The position numbers and the translations under genes were made by a program. Source: Spirochaetaceae bacterium (GTDB lineage Bacteria > Spirochaetota > Spirochaetia > SZUA-6 > RPPD01). From it: a stretch of DNA of 5,156 nucleotides. Position 1 is the first letter of the stretch, and each line of letters starts with the position of its first letter. Below are positions 1 through 4,947 of this stretch, piece after piece. The DNA is taken from the NCBI GenBank assembly GCA_003818675.1, contig RPPD01000203.1:1-5156 (forward strand), in the 5' to 3' direction. The notes beneath the pieces are model-generated. The model worked only from the letters and a program-made list of their open reading frames with translations, ran no database searches and was not told the origin of the DNA.

Positions 1-446
1 AAAAACATATCGACAACATGTCCGCAAAGGTGGCGGCAGGCGTGACGCTTTCCCAGAAGGCTGGCAGTGCCTTCAATAAAATATATGAAGATATTGAACT
101 GACAACGCAGCATATCAACCATGTTACCATTGCGCTGCAGGAACAAAACCAGGGTACAACTGAAATCATGTCCGCGCTGGAATCAATGGTGAACAAAACC
201 TCCGAGGTACGGGAGATCGCGGAAGACCTGAAAATGAAGAGCGAGGAAATACACAAGTTCATGGAGGAGCTGTACAATATCTCCGCATACATCAATAATG
301 CCACTGGAGAGCAGGACAAGGGCAATAAGGAAATTTTATCCCTGATAACCTCGGTAAGGGAGGCGTCCATGAAAAACCTGTCCGTTGTCAAGAATCTGCA
401 TTCTGTTATCAATGATTACAAAGATCAAATGGCAATAAATAACTGA
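1..446 (+). CDS. Methyl-accepting chemotaxis protein, C-terminal part (5' end outside window)
   Basis: The frame is open from base 3, before the first ATG at 18, so this is the tail of a longer gene. The visible ~147 residues are Ala/Glu/Lys/Ser-rich with heptad periodicity and no membrane segment. That fits the descending helix of an MCP cytoplasmic coiled coil, which relays ligand signals to CheA/CheW at its hairpin tip; the tip lies upstream of the window. Motifs typical of the post-tip helix are AKVAAGVTLSQKAGSAFNKI and EQNQGTTEI. A second similar block, EQDKGNKEI, lies 56 residues (eight heptads) after the first, so the coiled coil continues well past the usual end of the signalling domain. 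The protein ends QMAINN and has no CheR-tethering NWETF-like pentapeptide. The family call is fairly sure; the ligand is unknown because the sensor domain is missing. Confidence 0.82.
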   Translation, partial: KHIDNMSAKVAAGVTLSQKAGSAFNKIYEDIELTTQHINHVTIALQEQNQGTTEIMSALESMVNKTSEVREIAEDLKMKSEEIHKFMEELYNISAYINNATGEQDKGNKEILSLITSVREASMKNLSVVKNLHSVINDYKDQMAINN

Positions 447-460
447 TGGCATGAGCATAA

Positions 461-499
461 ATTGCATAAAAGTATTTTATAAAAGAATGGTTATGCAAT
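461..499. repeat. 9-bp perfect inverted repeat between the MCP and STAS genes
   Basis: ATTGCATAA (461-469) and TTATGCAAT (491-499) are exact reverse complements separated by 21 AT-rich bases. The right arm ends 14 bp before the Shine-Dalgarno of the STAS-like gene. It could be an operator or an mRNA stem. It has no GC-rich stem or following T-run, so it is not an intrinsic terminator. Function is inferred only from position. Confidence 0.5.
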
Positions 500-513
500 G
501 AATTCAATTTTTG

Positions 514-520
514 AAGGAGG
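514..520 (+). promoter_or_regulatory. Ribosome binding site that fixes the STAS-like start
   Basis: AAGGAGG lies 5 nt before the ATG at 526. An in-frame TTG at 511 would place this Shine-Dalgarno inside the coding region, so ATG 526 is the start. Confidence 0.85.
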
Positions 521-525
521 ACCAC

Positions 526-879
526 ATGCCTGTTCAAATCATCAATTATAAAAACAAGGATATTGTATACTCGGACCACCGCGGGCTCTCAGGCCAAAAA
601 TTGATCGACAACATCAGGGATGGCTGCGCACTGGTACTTAAGCAGGGAAAAGATGTCCTTCAGTTGTCTGATTTCAGAGACTCCAATCTGTCAAAGGATG
701 CGATGGATTTTGCCCGGAGTGAGGAATTGAAACCGGTCATCAAGTGCATAAAAAAGAAAGCCATTGTCGGCGTAACGGGTATAAAAAAGATGGCATTGAA
801 TCTGTACAGCAGCGTAACCGGTTCCACAGCAAAAGTATTTAACACTCTTGAGGAGGCAAAAGAATATTTAGTCACGTAA
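526..879 (+). CDS. SpoIIAA-like (STAS/SEC14-type) small protein
   Basis: This is a soluble protein of 117 residues. The C-terminal half has the SpoIIAA-like family pattern (the group annotated as STAS/SEC14 domain proteins): a Lys-rich run followed by AIVGVTGIKKMALNLYSSVTG at about 79-99, a strand ending in KVFNT at about 103-107, and the closing helix EEAKEYLV. The N-terminal half has a strand around DIVYSD and LQLSDFRD at about 46-52, the usual core strand of the fold. The length is typical for the family. There are no membrane segments or catalytic motifs. These proteins are usually uncharacterised; some STAS folds bind nucleotides or act as anti-anti-sigma factors, but nothing here shows a phosphorylatable Ser in the SpoIIAA position. 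It follows the MCP gene by 79 bp on the same strand, so a link to signalling is possible but unproven. Confidence 0.72.
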   Translation: MPVQIINYKNKDIVYSDHRGLSGQKLIDNIRDGCALVLKQGKDVLQLSDFRDSNLSKDAMDFARSEELKPVIKCIKKKAIVGVTGIKKMALNLYSSVTGSTAKVFNTLEEAKEYLVT

Positions 880-915
880 AAAGCGTATTAAGATATTTTC
901 AAAATCTACAGAAAA

Positions 916-936
916 TATAATTGGCTCATTGCAATG
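916..936 (+). promoter_or_regulatory. Candidate -10 box and palindrome upstream of the HAD gene
   Basis: A perfect TATAAT is at 916-921, with only a weak AT-rich -35 at the right distance (ATATTT 893-898). Just downstream, near the predicted transcription start, is the perfect palindrome CATTGCAATG (927-936). Its TGCAATG half also occurs at 494-500, in the inverted repeat ahead of the STAS-like gene. This would be a plausible promoter with an overlapping operator for the HAD-SDR pair. The weak -35 keeps confidence low. Confidence 0.3.
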
Positions 937-981
937 TTTATTTCAACAAGTTGTATTTTTTGCATTCCAATCTATTGAAAT

Positions 982-985
982 GGAG
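982..985 (+). promoter_or_regulatory. Ribosome binding site deciding the HAD start
   Basis: GGAG lies 9 nt before ATG 995. Neither the in-frame ATG at 980 nor the TTG at 929 has a Shine-Dalgarno, and the HAD fold begins right at the 995 start. Confidence 0.6.
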
Positions 986-994
986 CACTATCCA

Positions 995-1657
995 ATGATC
1001 ACGCATATCGGTTTGAACATCGACGGGGTTCTTCTAAAAGACACGTTCAGCCCCGTTTTAAAGGCTGTTTTTGAAAAACTGGGTTTCGACTATACTCCAG
1101 AGATTGAGCGCCAATTGTTTTCACAAAACCAGAACAAAGCCGCGGGTTTTATTCAGGAAAAATACAAGCTCTCTCTCTCAAAGGAAGAGCTCATTGCGCT
1201 GTATTTCAAGGAAAGAAACCAGTATTTGAACAGCGTCGGCAACATGATCAATGCAGGAGTGGATTCACTGCTTTCATTCCTGAAGACATTGAAGGTGAGC
1301 GTATTCAGTTACGGAGGTTTGCCGGAAGACTATTTCAAAAAAGAAATGGGCGAATTTTATCCTTATTTTGCAGAATACATCTGTACAAATGACTTCCGCC
1401 CGGGTTTGAAAGAAATAATCCGTGATGTTTATAAAACCGAGGCGCGTTCGGTGCTATTTGTTGATGATGTCAATACAGTCGCGGAAACGGCGAAATGCCT
1501 GAACTGCCCTTTTATCGGCATCCCTTCCACTCCATTTCAAAGGGCTGACATGATAAAGACAGGAGTAAAGCACATTCTGGATTCGGTCTCCCAAATCAAC
1601 TTGCAGCTTCTGAATGAAATAGAGAAAGAAATTGCAGATGAACGCATATGGCAATAA
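995..1657 (+). CDS. HAD-superfamily protein with Asn at the nucleophile position
   Basis: This 220-residue protein has a haloacid dehalogenase fold. Motif I is LNIDGVLLKDT (7-17), aligning with the usual DxDG(T/V)L; the nucleophilic Asp is replaced by Asn8, while the acid/base Asp10 is kept. A helical cap follows at about 20-95. Motif II is VSVFSYGG with Ser105. The motif III region reads NDFRPGLKE (132-140), with Arg135 where KP is common and Lys139 nearby. Motif IV is FVDDVN with Asp157-Asp158, followed by the usual AETAK and FIGIP. HAD phosphatases form an aspartyl-phosphate on the first Asp, and Asn there abolishes turnover in characterised members. It may therefore be a binding or regulatory pseudo-phosphatase, or belong to a subgroup with altered chemistry. 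It sits 43 bp upstream of the SDR gene on the same strand and is probably cotranscribed. The fold is confident; the substrate is unknown. Confidence 0.8.
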   Translation: MITHIGLNIDGVLLKDTFSPVLKAVFEKLGFDYTPEIERQLFSQNQNKAAGFIQEKYKLSLSKEELIALYFKERNQYLNSVGNMINAGVDSLLSFLKTLKVSVFSYGGLPEDYFKKEMGEFYPYFAEYICTNDFRPGLKEIIRDVYKTEARSVLFVDDVNTVAETAKCLNCPFIGIPSTPFQRADMIKTGVKHILDSVSQINLQLLNEIEKEIADERIWQ

Positions 1658-1700
1658 TATCATTGATATCGTCAGAACATGAATCCGGGGGCATGATGCC

Positions 1701-2555
1701 ATGAAATATATCGTCGTAACCGGTGCTTCAACTGGTATTGGATTTGGAACCGTTGCCGAGTTCATCAGAAAGCAATATTTCGTATTCGGCAGCGTACGAA
1801 ATAATGACGATGCCTCACGCCTGCAGATGACATTTGGCCAGACTTTTAAACCGCTGATATTCGACATAACCGATGAATCCGCCGTGGAAAACGCGGCGAA
1901 TATCGTAAAAAACACCATTCACGGTGCAGGCCTGGCAGGATTGATCAATAACGCGGGTGTCGCTGTAAGCGGCCCCCTGATGCATACCTCCATGAAAGAA
2001 CTCAGATATCAATATGAAGTTAATGTAACAGGTCAAATGATCGTTACAAAGGCTTTCCTTCCACTCTTGGGTGCCCGCATGGATAACCCGTTCCCTCCAG
2101 GCAAAATAGTCTTCATCAGTTCCTCAAGCGGAAAGGTTGCACATCTGTTTCTTGGTGCTTATGTCGGAAGCAAACACGCCATTGAAGGCATTGCCCATGT
2201 GCTGCGAATTGAATTGCAGCTTTATAAAATTGGAGTCGTAATAATTGGTCCTGGCGCGGTAAATTCCGCCATCTGGGACAAGGAATCCGCACAGGGGGGA
2301 GCAGAGCTGTTTCGTGATACGGATTATGGCCCCTCCGTAAGCCTGTTCCAGAAATACTTCATAAAAAGCGGGAAAAGCGGATTTGATGTGCTTGAAGCAG
2401 GTAAAAGAATAGTAAAGATATTCGAAAAGAAAAAAAACAGGCTCAGATACCCCCTTGTAAAAAACAAATTCAGGAAATGGATTATCCCACGACTTCTTCC
2501 CTCCAATGCCTTTGACAGAAAGATAGCTGAAAAATTCGGATTACTGAAAAAATAG
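1701..2555 (+). CDS. Short-chain dehydrogenase/reductase (classical SDR)
   Basis: This is a 284-residue NAD(P)-dependent oxidoreductase. The Rossmann start is VVTGASTGIG with TGxxxGIG at 7-14. Asp55 (FDITD) lies at the adenine-contacting position, and NNAG is at 83-86. The catalytic tetrad is complete: Asn108, Ser141 (13 residues before Tyr, the usual spacing), Tyr154 and Lys158 (YVGSK). GPG at 183-185 precedes the substrate loop. Arg33 after the second strand and no acidic residue there suggest NADP(H) preference; this is inference. The protein has about 40 residues more than minimal SDRs, with a basic C-terminus (EKKKNR, KNKFRKW), like the retinol/17-beta-hydroxysteroid dehydrogenase-type branch that acts on lipophilic alcohols or ketones. 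The start has GGGGG (1687-1691) 9 nt upstream; an ATG at 1693 is out of frame and stops at once. The substrate cannot be read from sequence. Confidence 0.92.
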   Translation: MKYIVVTGASTGIGFGTVAEFIRKQYFVFGSVRNNDDASRLQMTFGQTFKPLIFDITDESAVENAANIVKNTIHGAGLAGLINNAGVAVSGPLMHTSMKELRYQYEVNVTGQMIVTKAFLPLLGARMDNPFPPGKIVFISSSSGKVAHLFLGAYVGSKHAIEGIAHVLRIELQLYKIGVVIIGPGAVNSAIWDKESAQGGAELFRDTDYGPSVSLFQKYFIKSGKSGFDVLEAGKRIVKIFEKKKNRLRYPLVKNKFRKWIIPRLLPSNAFDRKIAEKFGLLKK

Positions 2556-2569
2556 CCCTGCCTGCGCCG

Positions 2570-3829
2570 CTATATAAATTCCCTTTTCTCCATTACCATG
2601 CATTCTCGGCTGATCAGCTCATATAGTGTCTTCAGGGCATTTTCCGCCAATTCATGGCTTTTACAGCCAATTACCATATGATCGCCGTGTTCGCCGTTCC
2701 AGATCTTGCAATAACGCCCACTGATCATTTTTTCTTTTCCATAGAAGATCATGAGGTCAATGATCCCGTCAACATCCGAATAATCTTCTTTCCTCACCTT
2801 CAATAATATTCCCTCCAGCGAGACGTTGACAAGCGTGGCAGTAACGGCTCTTTTTCCACCCTCATGGCGGATTTCCAGATGGTACTCCGCATTTGCCATG
2901 GGAACAAATCGTGACTTCCGCAACTCGGTTATCTGGTTCCGCCTGATGCGCTGAAACAACTGCGAGCTGATGCAGTTGCCATCAAAGGTAAACTCAGCCA
3001 TGCGTTTGTGCCCCTGAAACACTTCGGCATGGACCTGCTGGTACTGCCAATATCCGTGGCGGTTTACCTTCAGGTCCTTTGTAGTGCTTTTGAACAGAAC
3101 CGGAAAATTTATGTTGATGTAGTTCATGAATTTGCTGTTCATATAATTGACAATGATCTGGGAATCCTCCAATGGGACATTGCCGTATCTGTGGCTGCAC
3201 GCAAGCAGAAACTGCCGCACGGTTTCTATGAGCATGATGGCAGGAACATGCTCATTCGGATGCTCAAAAAAGAATGGGTGGCAGGTATTAACAAACATGT
3301 TTGCAAAAAAAATGCCCTGCCTTCGGATCTCCACACATTTTTCCAATATCTCGGATAAAAAAGTTCTTTCCTCGGAATTTATAAACAGGTCCCACCTTTT
3401 TAATGCGCACAGCAGGAAATTGTCGAATGGTTCGGTGATTGCTTCCTTAAGCCTATAATACCAGGACTCCCCGCATTTCTCCTTGCAGTACAGGGAATCA
3501 ATCAGCTCCTTTTCCCATGCAGCATTTTTTTCCGAAACCAGCATATCATAATCGGAAACAGAAAGTTTTTTGATTACCGGATAATACCTAATAGCATAGT
3601 ATTCCGTTTCCCCGCCATCTTTTTTGTCTTCCGCCCCATGAGCGGCCAGTACATAGTACTTTTTCAGTCTTCCATAATCCTCTTCGGGAACTGAGTTTCT
3701 GATATGGTTTTCAAACAGGCCTTTTTCAATTGTCAGCGGCAAGATCCTTCGCAAATTGCACAGGAATACATTTTCTTCATTGAATTTATGCACGTACTTT
3801 TTATCTATCGTGATGCGGCCATTTGGCAT
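2570..3829 (-). CDS. AfsA-type hotdog domain fused to a PilZ-like domain
   Basis: The protein has 419 residues. The N-terminus (about 11-30, KYVHKFNEENVFLCNLRRI) resembles the opening of AfsA family proteins. The clearest AfsA signature is at 184-206: HPFFFEHPNEHVP followed by IETVRQ. In Streptomyces AfsA/ScbA this hotdog fold condenses a beta-ketoacyl-ACP with dihydroxyacetone phosphate to make gamma-butyrolactone signals. Glu202 and Arg205 have the ExxR spacing of the family's functional pair. Only one hotdog unit is clear; residues about 45-175 do not look like a standard repeat. Residues about 303-400 look like PilZ: RKSRF (304-308) and NVSLEG (335-340, NxSxxG), with strands around and a final helix. 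The arginine motif is RxxR, one residue shorter than canonical RxxxR, so c-di-GMP binding is uncertain. No signal peptide or membrane segment is seen. An in-frame stop lies 9 nt upstream of the ATG, so no earlier start exists. It converges on the SDR gene. Confidence 0.78.
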   Translation of the reverse strand: MPNGRITIDKKYVHKFNEENVFLCNLRRILPLTIEKGLFENHIRNSVPEEDYGRLKKYYVLAAHGAEDKKDGGETEYYAIRYYPVIKKLSVSDYDMLVSEKNAAWEKELIDSLYCKEKCGESWYYRLKEAITEPFDNFLLCALKRWDLFINSEERTFLSEILEKCVEIRRQGIFFANMFVNTCHPFFFEHPNEHVPAIMLIETVRQFLLACSHRYGNVPLEDSQIIVNYMNSKFMNYININFPVLFKSTTKDLKVNRHGYWQYQQVHAEVFQGHKRMAEFTFDGNCISSQLFQRIRRNQITELRKSRFVPMANAEYHLEIRHEGGKRAVTATLVNVSLEGILLKVRKEDYSDVDGIIDLMIFYGKEKMISGRYCKIWNGEHGDHMVIGCKSHELAENALKTLYELISRECMVMEKREFI

Positions 3830-3836
3830 AAAGCAT
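3801..3836 (-). other. Possible 11-codon overlapping leader ORF with the better-placed Shine-Dalgarno
   Basis: The AGGAG at 3845-3841 is 4 nt from an out-of-frame ATG (3836-3834) and 11 nt from the main ATG (3829). The first ATG opens an 11-residue frame, MLYAKWPHHDR, that ends inside the hotdog gene. It could tune translation of the main gene or simply be chance; one sequence cannot tell. Confidence 0.2.
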
Positions 3837-3840
3837 TATT

Positions 3841-3845
3841 CTCCT
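3841..3845 (-). promoter_or_regulatory. Ribosome binding site of the hotdog-PilZ gene
   Basis: AGGAG on the minus strand, inside the run GAGAGAGGAGA, lies 11 nt before the ATG at 3829. The spacing is longer than optimal. Confidence 0.55.
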
Positions 3846-3909
3846 CTCTCTATCAGAGATAATAAATTGTTTGAAATTCTTTTTGTTACAGGTAAGCTGT
3901 TTACGTTAA

Positions 3910-3938
3910 AGTATAAATAATGATTTAGAAAATGCAAA
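3910..3938 (-). promoter_or_regulatory. Likely sigma70 promoter of the hotdog-PilZ gene
   Basis: On the minus strand, TTTGCA (3938-3933, 4/6 to consensus), a 17-nt spacer and TATACT (3915-3910, 5/6) form a standard promoter. Transcription would start near 3903 and give a leader of about 74 nt before the ATG. It lies in very AT-rich DNA where chance matches are common. Confidence 0.5.
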
Positions 3939-3941
3939 CAA

Positions 3942-4067
3942 AAAACATGATAATCTGAAATATTTTCTTGAAAATGAAATAAACACATGCGCGTTATATG
4001 AAATATTGTGAAATTCAGCAGGATCTTTCGCAAAACAGCATAATAAATTGCGACATTATCATGTTTT
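3942..4067. repeat. 13-bp perfect inverted repeat pair, 100 bp apart
   Basis: AAAACATGATAAT (3942-3954) and ATTATCATGTTTT (4055-4067) are exact reverse complements. The left copy lies just upstream of the -35 box of the hotdog-PilZ promoter. The arrangement suits two binding sites for a dimeric regulator, or DNA looping, more than an RNA hairpin. The right copy is also the right arm of the stem at 4030-4069. Function is inferred. Confidence 0.5.
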
Positions 4068-4069
4068 GC
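4030..4069. repeat. Long imperfect stem-loop
   Basis: GCAAAACAGCATAAT (4030-4044) pairs with ATTATCATGTTTTGC (4055-4069): 13 of 15 positions match, with a 10-nt loop. The stem is AT-rich, and neither side is followed by a T-run, so it is not a standard terminator. It may be an operator-like palindrome or a structured end of the zinc-ribbon transcript. Confidence 0.45.
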
Positions 4070-4119
4070 TGATATAGAATCAATGAAATGTTCGTTTGAC
4101 GAATATTTTTCTTGTTTTT

Positions 4120-4150
4120 GGGGAAAGTGCGGGCAGATCCTGCCAGCCCC
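4120..4150. other. GC-rich hairpin just past the zinc-ribbon-like gene
   Basis: GGCAG (4132-4136) and CTGCC (4140-4144) form a 5-bp stem with a 3-nt loop, framed by GGGG (4120-4123) and CCCC (4147-4150). It begins 8 nt past the stop codon on the minus strand, but the bases that follow are A-rich rather than T-rich. It could stabilise the 3' end or be a weak terminator. Confidence 0.25.
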
Positions 4151-4158
4151 TTTGGTCT

Positions 4159-4629
4159 TTATCCCTCTTTTTTTGTACGGTATAGCGGCCTGCAGACTGT
4201 GCAGCCCACTATATGCAGATGGGTCTTCCCCTGCTTGTCCCACATCCTGCCCACGCAGAACCCGCCCACGGGGATTGCCATTTTGCAGACAGGACATTTT
4301 CTTGTCCGCACACCGCCAGGGGGCTCGCATTGGGGACAGCCATGGATATGCATGATCTTCTCATTAGTGGCACCTGTGGGGCTGCGCGCTCCTGTACTTC
4401 GTGATTCCGCAGCGCTGCCCGGACCAGTACCAAAGGCTATGGAATGGATACGCTCGCCTTCAAAAAGCACGGAATTGCACAACGGGCATGGCAGCTTTGC
4501 CTGCTTTCTGTTTGAGACAGCAGTACGGGCCTTGCGCATAGGCGTGCGCGACATAGTCCCCATTATCGCGACAGCAACGCCTAAAAGAACAAGCACCGCG
4601 AGTATTGCCAGAATCAGCCAGAAGTTAAT
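4159..4629 (-). CDS. Membrane-anchored double zinc-ribbon-like protein, probable ATT start
   Basis: From the ATT at 4629 the product is 156 residues. Residues 3-23 form one clean hydrophobic helix (FWLILAILAVLV, then LLGVAVAIM), followed by the basic RTPMRKAR, which predicts a cytoplasmic C-terminal domain. Four CxxC pairs lie at 48-51, 98-101, 112-115 and 143-146. They form two similar units: CPLC...IMHIHGCPQC and CPVC...THLHIVGCTVC. Each unit could bind one zinc; the HxH before the second pair of each is also shared. No canonical start precedes the helix. The first GTG (4596) would cut the helix to about 12 residues and has no Shine-Dalgarno, whereas the frame from ATT 4629 has AGGAG 10 nt upstream. 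I recall similar proteins from treponemes but know no function. It follows the 48-residue gene by 22 bp, as one operon. Confidence 0.75.
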   Translation of the reverse strand: MNFWLILAILAVLVLLGVAVAIMGTMSRTPMRKARTAVSNRKQAKLPCPLCNSVLFEGERIHSIAFGTGPGSAAESRSTGARSPTGATNEKIMHIHGCPQCEPPGGVRTRKCPVCKMAIPVGGFCVGRMWDKQGKTHLHIVGCTVCRPLYRTKKEG

Positions 4630-4638
4630 GGAAGGAAA

Positions 4639-4647
4639 TCTCCTTCT
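4639..4647 (-). promoter_or_regulatory. Ribosome binding site of the zinc-ribbon-like gene
   Basis: AGAAGGAGA on the minus strand (core AGGAG 4644-4640) follows the stop of the 48-residue gene and lies 10 nt before the in-frame ATT. It supports initiation at 4629 rather than 4596. Confidence 0.6.
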
Positions 4648-4651
4648 TCAA

Positions 4652-4798
4652 TTAATATTTTTTATTCCCCCGGGCCCCGTGAGTGGGTTTGCCGAAGGTT
4701 CCATGGGTCATTTTTCCCTCTGCCATGAAAAGGCTTTTTACATTCGCCTTCATGAGCATGGGCTTTTTTGAAGTTTCTTGCCGGTGCTTGGTCTTCAT
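4652..4798 (-). CDS. 48-residue basic small protein of unknown function
   Basis: The frame runs from ATG to TAA and encodes 48 residues: ten Lys, two Arg and three His against two Glu, so it is strongly basic. It has no membrane helix or Cys. The N-terminal half reads MKTKHRQETSKKPMLMKANV; the C-terminal half is Gly-rich with a small repeat, THGTFGKPTHGARG, before NKKY. Coding status rests on a strong Shine-Dalgarno (GGGAGG, 6 nt spacing), a good promoter 40-70 bp upstream, and tight linkage to the next gene (22 bp). Composition resembles nucleic-acid or ribosome-associated small proteins; that is inference. I do not recognise a named family. It is divergent from rsmI. Confidence 0.72.
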   Translation of the reverse strand: MKTKHRQETSKKPMLMKANVKSLFMAEGKMTHGTFGKPTHGARGNKKY

Positions 4799-4804
4799 GG
4801 AAAA

Positions 4805-4810
4805 CCTCCC
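4805..4810 (-). promoter_or_regulatory. Strong ribosome binding site of the 48-residue gene
   Basis: GGGAGG on the minus strand lies 6 nt before the ATG at 4798. This near-ideal site is a main reason to accept the small gene. Confidence 0.75.
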
Positions 4811-4837
4811 AAAAGAGAATTTTCATGCCTTTCTTCT

Positions 4838-4866
4838 ATCATACTACCAGTCGGAATACCGGGCAA
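4838..4866 (-). promoter_or_regulatory. Sigma70-type promoter for the small protein and zinc-ribbon operon
   Basis: On the minus strand, TTGCCC (4866-4861, 4/6), exactly 17 nt, then TATGAT (4843-4838, 5/6). The start would be near 4831, giving a leader of about 33 nt that holds the GGGAGG site. This is the best promoter match in the window. Confidence 0.65.
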
Positions 4867-4905
4867 GACTTTTCGGTACCATAACTTTCGGGACGAACAC
4901 ACCAC

Positions 4906-4934
4906 TTCTCCCTTTCCGAAATTTTCTATATAAT
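4906..4934 (+). promoter_or_regulatory. Candidate rsmI promoter with perfect -10 box
   Basis: TATAAT at 4929-4934 is a perfect -10 hexamer; the -35 at 17 nt is weak (TTCTCC 4906-4911, 3/6). The start would fall near 4941, only about 7 nt before the ATG, leaving room for no Shine-Dalgarno. Confidence 0.45.
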
Positions 4935-4947
4935 CTCTGCCTAAAGT

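Larger units (their letters stand above)
3846..4158. other. AT-rich intergenic region with inverted repeats, no gene recognised
   Basis: This stretch between the hotdog-PilZ gene and the zinc-ribbon-like gene (both on the minus strand) is markedly more AT-rich than its flanks down to about 4120. Open frames crossing it lack Shine-Dalgarno sequences and family motifs. It contains the promoter of the hotdog-PilZ gene, the paired AAAACATGATAAT elements, a long imperfect stem at 4030-4069, the small palindrome ATTTTCTTGAAAAT (3963-3976 region) and a GC-rich stem just downstream of the zinc-ribbon-like gene. A small RNA cannot be excluded, but no family was recognised. Confidence 0.6.

Noticed and set aside
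929..994. N-terminal extension of the HAD protein from TTG 929 or ATG 980
   Set aside because: No Shine-Dalgarno; the extra residues are not part of the fold, whereas ATG 995 has GGAG at good spacing.
1454..1918. Minus-strand open frame of 154 codons across the HAD/SDR junction
   Set aside because: It is antisense to two well-supported genes and has no family resemblance.
3008..3458. Two overlapping plus-strand open frames inside the hotdog-PilZ gene
   Set aside because: Antisense to a gene with clear domain motifs; no ribosome sites.
4131..4150. GC-rich hairpin as an intrinsic terminator
   Set aside because: The stem is short and no T-run follows on the minus strand, so it is kept only as a weak structural feature.
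3836..4330. Minus-strand open frame running through the intergenic region
   Set aside because: Its first part is out of frame with the zinc-ribbon-like gene and the rest is AT-rich intergenic sequence; no domain or ribosome site.
4112..4771. Long plus-strand open frame of about 219 codons opposite the zinc-ribbon-like and small-protein genes
   Set aside because: It has no Shine-Dalgarno or recognisable motif, and the opposite strand has clear Cys-pair motifs, a membrane helix and expression signals. It is a shadow.
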